Assembly (NCBI GenBank): GCA_052168315.1
Contig: JBQLZO010000040.1
Location: forward strand, 1 to 64,000
Source: JBQLZO01 sp052168315
GTDB taxonomy: Bacteria > Planctomycetota > Phycisphaerae > Phycisphaerales > UBA1924
DNA length: 64,000 bases
Reading direction: 5' to 3'
Shown here: positions 35,465-43,906 of the stretch, one piece after another
How the letters are laid out: every line of letters starts with the position of its first letter
How positions within the stretch are numbered: position 1 is the stretch's first letter
Notes under the pieces: model-generated
What the model saw: the letters and a program-made list of their open reading frames with translations, nothing else
The model's database searches: none
What the model was told of the DNA's origin: nothing
Program-made: the position numbers and the translations under genes

Positions 35465-37372
35465 ATGAATCTCCGCCGTGGTCTTCGGGCATGGTGTGTT
35501 ATTGCGTGCGCGGGGGTGTGCGGGGCCTGGGGTGTCGCGGACGCGACGATCATCAAGAAAGACTTCAACGGGTTCAACGATTACGACTACCGCATCATCT
35601 TCATGCCGGATCTGGACCAGCGGCGCACGGCCGACACGCCGAACGGGATCGCGGGGCTCCCGGGCAACGGGGGCATGTACTGCGTGCCGACCTCGACGGT
35701 CAACATGATGATCTACGCGGCCAACCACGGCTTCCCCGGGGTGAGCCCGGGGTCGGGCAACTTCGCGCTGCAGACCAACTACGCGCTGGCGACCTCGACG
35801 ATCGCGGACATGGGCCAGGAGATGGGGACGACCGCGGGCGGCGGGACCGGCTCGACCGGATGGACCAACGGCGTGTCGCACTGGCTCGCCAACGAGTCCG
35901 GAGCGGACAACGGGAAGCTCACCTACACCAATTACCTCGCGGATGGGAACTACAGCCCGACGCTTCCCAACATGGTCAACACGGCCCGGAAGGGCAGCCT
36001 GGTGTCGTTCGCGTACGGCTTCTACGACATCGTCGGGACCCACAACGGGGCCTCGGTGATCAGCCGCGCTGGCGGGCACATCGTCACGCTCGTGCGGGCC
36101 CGGGCGACGACGAACCAGGACCACGAGATGTGGATCCGCGATCCGGCCGACGACAACGCCAATCTCACCACCCAGTCCGTCTTCCAGTCGAACCACCGGA
36201 CCGTGCTGCAGCGGTTCGTCTACACCTCGGCCAACGACAACGCCTGGCGGCTCGTGAGCCACATCACCAACCTCGGCAGCGCGAGCAACTGGCGGATCAT
36301 CGACCAGTATGTCGCGATCAGGCCGAAGGAGGGGTACGCGTTCAAGTCCGGCCTGGGCTCGCTCGTGATCCGATCCCCCTATTCGTTCGTGGGCGTGCCA
36401 ACGCTGGCGATCGACCTCTCGGCCCCGATCCTCGACGCGGTGCCCGCGCCGGACCCCGGGCAGATCCTCGCGCTGCTCGACAGCGTGCCGCGCCGGCTCG
36501 TGCTCGTCGACACCGAGGATGGCGAGGCCGGCGATCTTCTGGAGTTCCCGGGCGCAAAGGCCTTGGCCTTCGGACGCAAGCGGGAGCTGTATGTCTCCGA
36601 TGGCGCCAAGCTGTACCTGCTCAACTACGACGATGGGCTGTCGCCGGGGCCGGCGATCTCCACGATCGGGAATCCCACGGCCATGGCGTACGACGACAAG
36701 AACGACCGGCTCATCGTGCTCTCGACGACGAACCGCACGCTGTCATGGGTTCCCGGGGGCTTCCAGAGCGGCGGGCAGACCTTCTCCATCCCGACGCCGG
36801 TGCCCCTGTCGGGCGATGGATCGGTCGCCGTGATGTCGAATGGGAATATCTGGGTGGTCAGCCCCGCATCCAACTCCCTGTTCGAGTTCACAATCGCCAA
36901 CAACCAGCTCACGCTCGTCTCCACGGTCAATGTGCCGGGCAACCCGGCGCCGATCGTTTCGCCCACGGGAATCACCTGCGACGATGCCGGCGACCTGTTC
37001 GTCTGCACCGGCGGCGGCGTGAAGCACCTGACCAAGACGGCGATCGCCGGATGGCAGGTGGTGGGCAACTCCCCGTTCGCGGGCGCCCAGGGCACGCGGT
37101 TCTTCATGACGCGCAGCCGCACGAACTTCGATCCGCTCAAGCACACCGGGCCTGGGTGGGAGAACATCGAGGCCCCGTTCCTCGATGTCACCCCGTTCGA
37201 GCCCGAGTGCCCGGGCGACCTCAACGCCGACCTCAAGGTCGATTCGGACGACCTGGGCATCCTGCTCAGCGGCTTCGCGAACCCGAACGGCCCGGACCTC
37301 AACAACGATGGAGCTTCCAACTCCGACGACCTGAACATCCTGCTCTCGGCGTTCGGCACCGTGTGCGACTGA
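35465..37372 (+). CDS. Exported C39-like cysteine peptidase with propeller region and dockerin-like tail
   Basis: A 635-residue secreted protein. A signal peptide (to about 27, GVADA) is followed by a papain-like/C39-like domain: Cys73 in GMYCVPTSTVNMM, His205 in AGGHIVTLV and Asp226 in WIRDPADD form a plausible Cys-His-Asp triad. Residues about 310-560 are short repeated strands (VSDGAKLYLLNYD, NRTLSWVPGG) suggesting a beta-propeller. The C-terminus (about 580-635) is a doubled dockerin-like EF-hand module (DLNADLKVDSDDL and DLNNDGASNSDDL, ending FGTVCD), shared with 5393 and 24803. The start at MNLRR was chosen because the signal peptide begins there, with AGAGAG upstream. Confidence 0.75.
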   Translation: MNLRRGLRAWCVIACAGVCGAWGVADATIIKKDFNGFNDYDYRIIFMPDLDQRRTADTPNGIAGLPGNGGMYCVPTSTVNMMIYAANHGFPGVSPGSGNFALQTNYALATSTIADMGQEMGTTAGGGTGSTGWTNGVSHWLANESGADNGKLTYTNYLADGNYSPTLPNMVNTARKGSLVSFAYGFYDIVGTHNGASVISRAGGHIVTLVRARATTNQDHEMWIRDPADDNANLTTQSVFQSNHRTVLQRFVYTSANDNAWRLVSHITNLGSASNWRIIDQYVAIRPKEGYAFKSGLGSLVIRSPYSFVGVPTLAIDLSAPILDAVPAPDPGQILALLDSVPRRLVLVDTEDGEAGDLLEFPGAKALAFGRKRELYVSDGAKLYLLNYDDGLSPGPAISTIGNPTAMAYDDKNDRLIVLSTTNRTLSWVPGGFQSGGQTFSIPTPVPLSGDGSVAVMSNGNIWVVSPASNSLFEFTIANNQLTLVSTVNVPGNPAPIVSPTGITCDDAGDLFVCTGGGVKHLTKTAIAGWQVVGNSPFAGAQGTRFFMTRSRTNFDPLKHTGPGWENIEAPFLDVTPFEPECPGDLNADLKVDSDDLGILLSGFANPNGPDLNNDGASNSDDLNILLSAFGTVCD

Positions 37373-37625
37373 CGCGGCGGGGTTCGGCAACGCTCGAGTT
37401 TCTGCGGAACAACCCGGGGGATCCGGTGTGCGCGGTCCCCGCGCCCGGGTCCCGGCGGTGACGCGGCCGCGCCGCCCGTACAATCGGGCGACTTCGCGAG
37501 CGGATCGCGCCGTCCGATGGAAGCGGCGCCCCCGCGCCCAACCCCGGCCGCCGCCGGTCCCGCCTCGTCCCCCTCCTTCGCGCACCACCGCCCGCGTCCG
37601 ATCCCACTGCTGGAGCCCTCCGCCG

Positions 37626-39296
37626 ATGCCTTCCGCCGCCCCCGAGCCGTACTACATCACCACGCCGATTTACTATGTCAACGATCGTCCGCATGTCGGG
37701 CACACCTACACGACGATCGTCGCCGATGCGATCGCGCGGTTCATGCGGCTCAGCGGGCGGGATGTGTTCTTCCTGACAGGGACCGACGAGCACGCCGAAA
37801 AGGTCGTCGAGTCCGCGGCCCGCCAGGGCGTGACCCCGCAGCAGTGGGCCGACCGCAACGCGGCCGAGTTCCAGAAAGCCTTCGCGTTCGCCGAGTGCTC
37901 GCACGATGACTTCATCCGCACGACCGAGCCCCGGCACACGAAGCGGGTCCGCGCGTACATCAGCGCCATGCAGGGCTCCGGCGACATCTACCTCGGCGAC
38001 TATGTCGGCTGGTACGACCCATCGCAGGAGGAGTACCTCACCGAGACCGTGGCGCGCGAGCACGACTACAAGTCGCCGGTCACCGGGCGCGAGCTGATCA
38101 AGCGCGTGGAGAAGAACTACTTCTTCGCGCTGAGCCGGTACCAGGAGCGTCTGCTGGCGCACATCAAGGCCAACCCCGGGTTCATCCAGCCGGAGGCCCG
38201 GCGCAACGAGGTCCTCGGGCGGTTGTCGCAGGGGCTCTCGGATGTGCCGGTGTCGCGCGCGGTCGCGCCCGGCACGGAGGGCGACGCGGGGTGGGGGATC
38301 CTGATGCCCGGCGATGAGGGTCACCGTGTGTATGTCTGGATCGATGCGCTGTTCAACTATCTCTCGACGGTCGATGATCCGGAAGCGGCCGACGGCGACC
38401 GCACCCGGTTCTGGCCCGCGCAGGTGCACCTGATCGCGAAGGACATCCTGTGGTTCCACGCGGTGATCTGGCCGTGCATGCTCATGGCGCTGGACCGACC
38501 GCTCCCGAAGACCGTGTACGCCCACTCGTTCTGGATCCGCGAGGGGCGGAAGATGTCCAAATCACTGGGCAACTTCCTCGACCTGCCAACCATCAAGGCC
38601 TACTGCGATGCGTACGCCGGCGCGTTCGGCGTCGACGCGTGGCGGTGGTTCATGCTCACGCAGGGACCGCTGGGCGCCACGGATGCGGACTTCGTGCACG
38701 ACAAGTTTGTCGACTGCTACAACGCCGATCTGGCCAACGGGATCGGCAACGCGGCGTCCCGCGTGATCAACATGATCCACAAGTACTTCGATGGGCGGGT
38801 GCCGGACCCGGGCGCGCCTGTCGCCGGGAGCGCGATCGATCTCGAATCGATCTGCGCCGAGCGTGCGGGCGGCGCGGTCGCGCTGGCCGAGCGCGGGAGC
38901 ATCGGCGAGGCCCTCCGCTCGGCGCTGGGCATCTCGAACGCGGTCGATCAGTTCATCAACGACACCACACCGTTCAAGCTCGCCAAGGTCGAGGGCAGGC
39001 TCCCCGAGGTCGGCGCGATCCTGTACCGGTGCATCGAAGCGCTGCGCATCGCGGCCGTGCTGCTCTGCCCGGCGATGCCTCGCTCCATGGGGGTGCTCCT
39101 GCAGCGTCTCGGGCAGCCGGCGCCCGATGCCAAGGGCGCTTTCCCCGATGCCGGGACCGGAGCCCCGATCCCGTTCGCACGGCTCATCCGGTGGGGCGGA
39201 ATGGCGCCCGGTTCGCCGGTGGCGCTCGGGGAGGGGCTGTTTCCCCGAGCCGACCCTACGGCCGCGCCGCCCGTGCCGATCCCCGGCGAGTCCTGA
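37626..39296 (+). CDS. metG: Methionyl-tRNA synthetase, zinc-less type
   Basis: A 556-residue class I synthetase. The HIGH motif is HVGH (His23-His26), KMSKS is 309-313, and WFMLTQGPLGATDADFVHDK marks the end of the catalytic domain. The zinc-binding Cys pairs of many MetRS connective domains are absent; the equivalent stretch is YVGWYDPSQEEYLTE, as in zinc-less MetRS forms. The protein lacks the C-terminal dimerisation/tRNA-binding domain. ATG at 37626 was taken because the first residues are the usual start (YYITTPIYYVND). The 253-bp gap before it is probably its promoter. Confidence 0.95.
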   Translation: MPSAAPEPYYITTPIYYVNDRPHVGHTYTTIVADAIARFMRLSGRDVFFLTGTDEHAEKVVESAARQGVTPQQWADRNAAEFQKAFAFAECSHDDFIRTTEPRHTKRVRAYISAMQGSGDIYLGDYVGWYDPSQEEYLTETVAREHDYKSPVTGRELIKRVEKNYFFALSRYQERLLAHIKANPGFIQPEARRNEVLGRLSQGLSDVPVSRAVAPGTEGDAGWGILMPGDEGHRVYVWIDALFNYLSTVDDPEAADGDRTRFWPAQVHLIAKDILWFHAVIWPCMLMALDRPLPKTVYAHSFWIREGRKMSKSLGNFLDLPTIKAYCDAYAGAFGVDAWRWFMLTQGPLGATDADFVHDKFVDCYNADLANGIGNAASRVINMIHKYFDGRVPDPGAPVAGSAIDLESICAERAGGAVALAERGSIGEALRSALGISNAVDQFINDTTPFKLAKVEGRLPEVGAILYRCIEALRIAAVLLCPAMPRSMGVLLQRLGQPAPDAKGAFPDAGTGAPIPFARLIRWGGMAPGSPVALGEGLFPRADPTAAPPVPIPGES

Positions 39297-39323
39297 GGAA
39301 ACTACCCGGAAGGCAGGCCCGCG

Positions 39324-39812
39324 ATGTGGATCCTCAGGCGCTACGAGTCCGGCGTGGATGCCGAGCACGCGGCGATGTTCCTCCGCGAGCACGGCATCGC
39401 CGCGGGGGTCTACGGGCACGGCACGGCGTTCGCGCGCACCCGGTCCGGGCTCCCCAGGCCCGCGGTGGACCTGGTGCTGCACGATCGGTCGCAGCGGGAA
39501 GAAGCCGAACGCCTGCTGGGCGTGCTCGATGCATCGCCGATCGAACTCCAGGACGACTGGGAACGGTGCGCCGAGCCGGACATCGCGGGGCTGGACCTGT
39601 CCGGCGTGCCCATCACCTGCCCGGCCTGCGAAGCGCCCTTGGAACTCGATGTCAACATCGTCGAGTGCGCTGGATGCGGGCTCCTGATCGACGCCGTGGA
39701 ACGCATCATTGAGCAGCACGGGCCCGATGCCCTCGCCGACGCCATGCCCGCGCCCGCGGATCCGGACGACGACCCGGACCACCACGGCGCGGGGCGCTCG
39801 GCCCCCGGCTGA
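39324..39812 (+). CDS. DUF2007-type protein with C-terminal zinc ribbon
   Basis: A 162-residue protein. The N-terminal 75 residues (MWILRRYESGVDAEHAAMF, then VDLVLHDRSQREEAERLL) are a DUF2007/PII-like small domain that may bind a small ligand. Residues about 95-120 form a zinc ribbon, CPACEAPLELDVNIVECAGCG. The tail is acidic and His/Asp-rich. Twenty-seven bases separate it from metG, so the two are probably co-transcribed. Confidence 0.75.
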   Translation: MWILRRYESGVDAEHAAMFLREHGIAAGVYGHGTAFARTRSGLPRPAVDLVLHDRSQREEAERLLGVLDASPIELQDDWERCAEPDIAGLDLSGVPITCPACEAPLELDVNIVECAGCGLLIDAVERIIEQHGPDALADAMPAPADPDDDPDHHGAGRSAPG

Positions 39813-40184
39813 TCGCCCGCCGCATCCGCCCCGGAGTGCGCAACGCCATCCGATGCGATCGTGCTCACCGCCCCGCGGTGCTTCGCAACATCGTGTGAGC
39901 GAGTTCGTTCCGACCCGCCCTCGCTCCGCCATCCGAGCGCTCCACGAAACCACCACACCATTGCAGAACCGACCCGTTGGGAGCGAAGCGATGTCTCCGC
40001 GCTCACCGCGCCCGCCGGGCGCGTGAGCGCTCGCCGGTGGCGGGATTCCCCATCGCTCATCGCTGAATTCGTATTGACCGGTTGGCCGATGTTCGTTAGT
40101 GTTCAATAATGTCATGACTGATGCAGGGACTCCGCCGAGAGCGGGATTCCGCGATGTCGTTGCATCCACCTGGAGGCCCACACC
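39813..40184. promoter_or_regulatory. Leader of the two-partner secretion locus
   Basis: A 372-bp stretch with no gene I can support. A possible promoter lies at its right end (TTGACC at 40074, 17-bp spacer, TAGTGT at 40097) with GGAGG at 40172-40176 before the tpsB ATG. The middle has no clear features. Confidence 0.4.
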
Positions 40185-43100
40185 ATGCCGAAGCCCACGC
40201 GCACGCGGATCCAGCGATCGATCCTCGATCTCGATGAGTCGCCCGGGCTGACCGATGCGACGATGATGCGAACCGCACGCCCGCACCGCGTGCCGCTCGC
40301 TGCGACCTGCGCGGGCGCGGTGGCGCTCTCGCTCGCGCTGGCGCCGGCCATCGCCCGGCAGGACGAGCCACAGAGCGAGCAAGCGGGCGACGCGGCATCG
40401 GCATCCGCATCCACCGCCACGATTGCACCGGGCCCCGCCGCGTTGATCCCGACCGGCAGCATCACGCTCTCGTTCGATCCGCGCGATGGCTTCGAACGCG
40501 CGATCGTCGAGCGGCTCAACCAGCTCGTCATCCCACTCGCAGAAACCACCGGCCCCGATGGAACACGCATCCTCGACCATCCGCTGATGGTCGATTCCGT
40601 TGCGAACATCGGTCCCGGGCAAGTCGTCGATGTCGCCGTGTTCGCCGCGCCCATCGACGGCGCGGTCACCCGCGGCGCGATCCTGGCGATCGACTCGGCC
40701 ATTCGCGAGATACTCATCAGTGAGTTCTCGCTCAACGAGACGCCGGGGCTGGGCATCCGCCCGGGAGGCTTCGCCTTCCGCCCGCCCGCGACCGTGGCGC
40801 AGTCCGGCGATCTGGGCTTCGCCGACGACGAGGCCCCGGCCACTTCCCGCCCCGACGGGAGCGCTGCGACGGGCGATGAGCTGCTGGCCATCCCCGCCCC
40901 GCTCATGGATCGGCACGGCGAGCGGGCGCGGCGCATCTGGACCGAATTCTTCCGCGACAGCCCCGAGGACCGCGCAGCCGAGTCGTCGTCCAACGCCGTC
41001 AGGCCCGACCTGAACATCGACCTCAACGATTCCGAACTCGACCAGGCGATCCCCAGCGCCTGGGGCGATGCTCGCTTCGATGTCGGGCGATTCGACATCA
41101 CGCCCCAGGGCGTCGATGAGTCGCAGCGGGTCGTCGAGAGCCTCCGCGACCTCCGAATCAGGCTCGGGGTCATCGGGCGGGACTCTGCCACCCTGTATGT
41201 CCACCCCACCGCCAGCCGGCGCACCGAGATGGTCCGCGTGTTCAACGGCGCCGATGGCGCCGGGACCTATGCAACCTCCGCGTTCGTCGCGATCGACGCG
41301 GCCGTCAGAGAGATGATCGCCGAGCGGCACAACCAGCCGGGGCTGCTCATCGCGCCTTCGGTCGAGAACGCGCAGGGACAGCCGATCTGGCTCGCCGAGG
41401 GGCTCCCGGCCGGCGCGGCCGCGGGCGCTGCCGGATGGGCCGCGCTGGGCGAGCCCGACGCCGCCGGCGCCGAACGGACCTGGACGCTGTTCTCCCGATC
41501 CGCCCGCGTCATTCTCGACGACCCGACCGACTTCCCACCGCTGGCGCTCGACCTCGTCGGGCGTGTTGCCCACCCTCTGATCGATGGCGACCCGGACACC
41601 CAGCGCTACCTCGTCTCGACCGTCGAGTTCGTGTACCCCGACCTCGGACGCCCACTGCATCCCGAACTCCCGCCCATCGATGAGGCGCTCGGGCGCATCG
41701 CCATCCCGCTGATGCGCGTCGAGCAGCCCGCACCCGGATGGATCGCGGCCCGCCCGGGCATGCCCTCGGAGCTGATCCCGGCCCTCGAACTGAACTTCCA
41801 GCCCCCCGAGCACCTCTACGCCAGCGCCGGACGCTCGATCTCGCTGGCCGTCCAGCAGGCCTACGCCCAGTTCTTCGGGTGGGTCGGGCACTTCGTGCAG
41901 GTCGATCCCCGCCAGGTGGATCCCCGCCGGGCCCAGCGCTTCGAGCAGGGCGATTCGCTCCGATTCTGGATCCAGTCCATCGAGGTCGATGAGGTCCGCA
42001 CCGTCGCCCGGGCCGAGAACGAGCGGCTCTCGCCCGACGACCCCACCGTGAACAACCCCATCCACCAGCCCATCCTCGACCGCTCGCCCGTGCGGGCGCG
42101 CGAGCTCCGCATCGGGCAGTTCACCAATGAGGACGGGCAGACCACGACGACGGAGGAGGTCATCCCCGGGAGCATCCCGAAGCTGCGTGAGCTCGAGGAA
42201 TTCGCCGCCCGCCTGAACCGGCACCCGGGGCGCCGCGTCGACCCCATCGTCACCTCGGGCTCGGCCCCGGGGCTCGTCGGGATCGACTACATCGTGAACG
42301 AAGTCAAGCCCTGGCTCATCCTCGCCGAGGTCTCCAACACCGGCACCGAGGAGACCAACGAGTGGCGCACCCGCATCGGGTTCCTGCACACCCAGCTCAC
42401 CAACTCCGACGACATCTTCCAGGTCGACTACCTCACCGCCGGGTTCGATGAATCGCACGCCGTGCTCGTCTCCTACCAGCGGCCCATCATCGCCGACCGG
42501 CTCTGGGGCCGCGTCTACGGCAACTGGAGCGAGTACACCGCCTCCGATGTCGGGCTCGCCGGGCTCAACTTCGACGGCGAGAGCTACCAGATCGGCGGCG
42601 AACTCATCCTCAACGCCTTCCAGCATCGCGACCTGTTCATCGATGTGCTCGGCGGCATGCGGTACGAGGATGTCGAGGTCTACAACGGCGCCGTCGACGA
42701 CACCGGAGAGGATGACTACATCATCGGATACCTCGGCGCCCGCCTCGAACGCAGCTCCGCGCTGGCCTCCACCTACGCCCTCGCCCAGATCGAGACCGCG
42801 CTGACCAGCCTCGACGACGATGCCGACATCCTCGGCCGCGCCGAGCCCGACGATCGCTGGACCGTCTTCCGGTACGACGCCTCGCACCGCTTCTTCCTCG
42901 AACCGCTGATCAACCCCTCGGGCTTCAATGTCCAGACGGGCGATCCCGACGAGATGACCCTCGCCCACGAGATCGCGCTGGCCGCGCGCGGGCAGATCTC
43001 TTTCGACGACCGCCTGCTCCCCAACGAGCAGCAGACCGCCGGCGGGTTCTTCACCGTCCGCGGATACCCCGAGTCCCTGCTCGCGGGCGACTCCGTCCAT

Positions 43101-43466
43101 GTCCTTTCCGGCGAATACCGCTTCTACCTCGTCAGGAGCCTCCCCGCCGTCGCCCTCCGCGAGGGGGATGTCACCCAGCCGTTCGGGAACTTCAAGTTCC
43201 AGCGGTCCTCCCCCTACGGCGCCGCCGACTGGGACCTGCTCTTCCGCGCTTTCGCCGACTACGCCATCGTCCGCATCTCCGACGCCAATGTCTTCGAGCA
43301 GGAGGATGAGCTGTTCGGCGTGGGCATCGGCGCCGAGCTGTTAGTGAAGAACAACCTCTCGCTCCGGCTCGACTGGGGCTTCGCCGTCAACGAGGCCGAG
43401 ACCGCCACCGAGAGCGTCGACGAATGGGACAACCGGCTGCATTTCAGCGCCACCATCAGGTTCTAA
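40185..43466 (+). CDS. TpsB-family outer membrane transporter of two-partner secretion, with long N-terminal region
   Basis: A 1093-residue protein, about twice the usual TpsB length. An extended signal peptide (about 55 residues, hydrophobic core near 43-55) is followed by a large region (about 60-680) that contains at least two copies of a domain with ALAIDSAIREIL/AFVAIDAAVREMI. Next comes a POTRA-like linker (EEFAARLNRHPGRRVDPI, VNEVKPW) and the C-terminal beta-barrel (about 730-1093), with VRGYPES (Val958-Ser964), the VRGY/F barrel signature, and terminal Phe. TpsB proteins secrete the adjacent filamentous-haemagglutinin-like TpsA. The start is set at 40185 because GGAGG lies eight bases upstream. 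The N-terminal region looks unlike known TpsB proteins. Confidence 0.85.
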   Translation: MPKPTRTRIQRSILDLDESPGLTDATMMRTARPHRVPLAATCAGAVALSLALAPAIARQDEPQSEQAGDAASASASTATIAPGPAALIPTGSITLSFDPRDGFERAIVERLNQLVIPLAETTGPDGTRILDHPLMVDSVANIGPGQVVDVAVFAAPIDGAVTRGAILAIDSAIREILISEFSLNETPGLGIRPGGFAFRPPATVAQSGDLGFADDEAPATSRPDGSAATGDELLAIPAPLMDRHGERARRIWTEFFRDSPEDRAAESSSNAVRPDLNIDLNDSELDQAIPSAWGDARFDVGRFDITPQGVDESQRVVESLRDLRIRLGVIGRDSATLYVHPTASRRTEMVRVFNGADGAGTYATSAFVAIDAAVREMIAERHNQPGLLIAPSVENAQGQPIWLAEGLPAGAAAGAAGWAALGEPDAAGAERTWTLFSRSARVILDDPTDFPPLALDLVGRVAHPLIDGDPDTQRYLVSTVEFVYPDLGRPLHPELPPIDEALGRIAIPLMRVEQPAPGWIAARPGMPSELIPALELNFQPPEHLYASAGRSISLAVQQAYAQFFGWVGHFVQVDPRQVDPRRAQRFEQGDSLRFWIQSIEVDEVRTVARAENERLSPDDPTVNNPIHQPILDRSPVRARELRIGQFTNEDGQTTTTEEVIPGSIPKLRELEEFAARLNRHPGRRVDPIVTSGSAPGLVGIDYIVNEVKPWLILAEVSNTGTEETNEWRTRIGFLHTQLTNSDDIFQVDYLTAGFDESHAVLVSYQRPIIADRLWGRVYGNWSEYTASDVGLAGLNFDGESYQIGGELILNAFQHRDLFIDVLGGMRYEDVEVYNGAVDDTGEDDYIIGYLGARLERSSALASTYALAQIETALTSLDDDADILGRAEPDDRWTVFRYDASHRFFLEPLINPSGFNVQTGDPDEMTLAHEIALAARGQISFDDRLLPNEQQTAGGFFTVRGYPESLLAGDSVHVLSGEYRFYLVRSLPAVALREGDVTQPFGNFKFQRSSPYGAADWDLLFRAFADYAIVRISDANVFEQEDELFGVGIGAELLVKNNLSLRLDWGFAVNEAETATESVDEWDNRLHFSATIRF

Positions 43467-43906
43467 GCCCCTGATAGATCAGGAGTTCCGTCTGCGCGGG
43501 CCCGAGAACCACCGGGCATCCGGATCCGACCAAAGATCGGCTGGCATCCCCGCCCGACCGGTCCATAGTTGAGGAAACAGACCCGCCCAGAACGCAACCA
43601 CACCGCACGCGCCGGCACAGCGCGGGCGGCCCAGCATCCCGACCAGCATCCCGGGGCGTCCACGATCGTCGCCCCGCACCGAAGACCGGCCCGAACACCC
43701 AAGGGCGCCGGCAACGCCCGCCCGATCCGCCGGTCACAATCAGTTCACTCACCGGGCCGGCGAAGCGAACCGCCGCACCCGACGCCCGGATCGTCGTACC
43801 AGTCACCGGGGCCCAGCCGGGCCCGCACATCCGATCGATCGAATCGCCCCGACCGCGGGGCCACCGGGGGCCCGTGCCCCGAATGCCAACCGAAGAGGAG
43901 TCTGCC
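43467..43906. other. Intergenic region between tpsB and tpsA
   Basis: A 440-bp stretch without a supported gene. It carries AGAGGAG at 43894-43900 as the tpsA ribosome binding site. The leader is unusually long for an operon pair, so tpsA may have its own promoter or a regulated leader RNA; no boxes are clear. Confidence 0.4.

Noticed and set aside
38562..43100. Very long open frame on the minus strand
   Set aside because: It lies across metG and tpsB, which have clear domains on the plus strand, and its translation is an Arg/Asp/Gly-rich string typical of antisense frames in high-GC DNA. The same applies to the minus frames over the haloperoxidase, the Lpt-like gene and tpsA.
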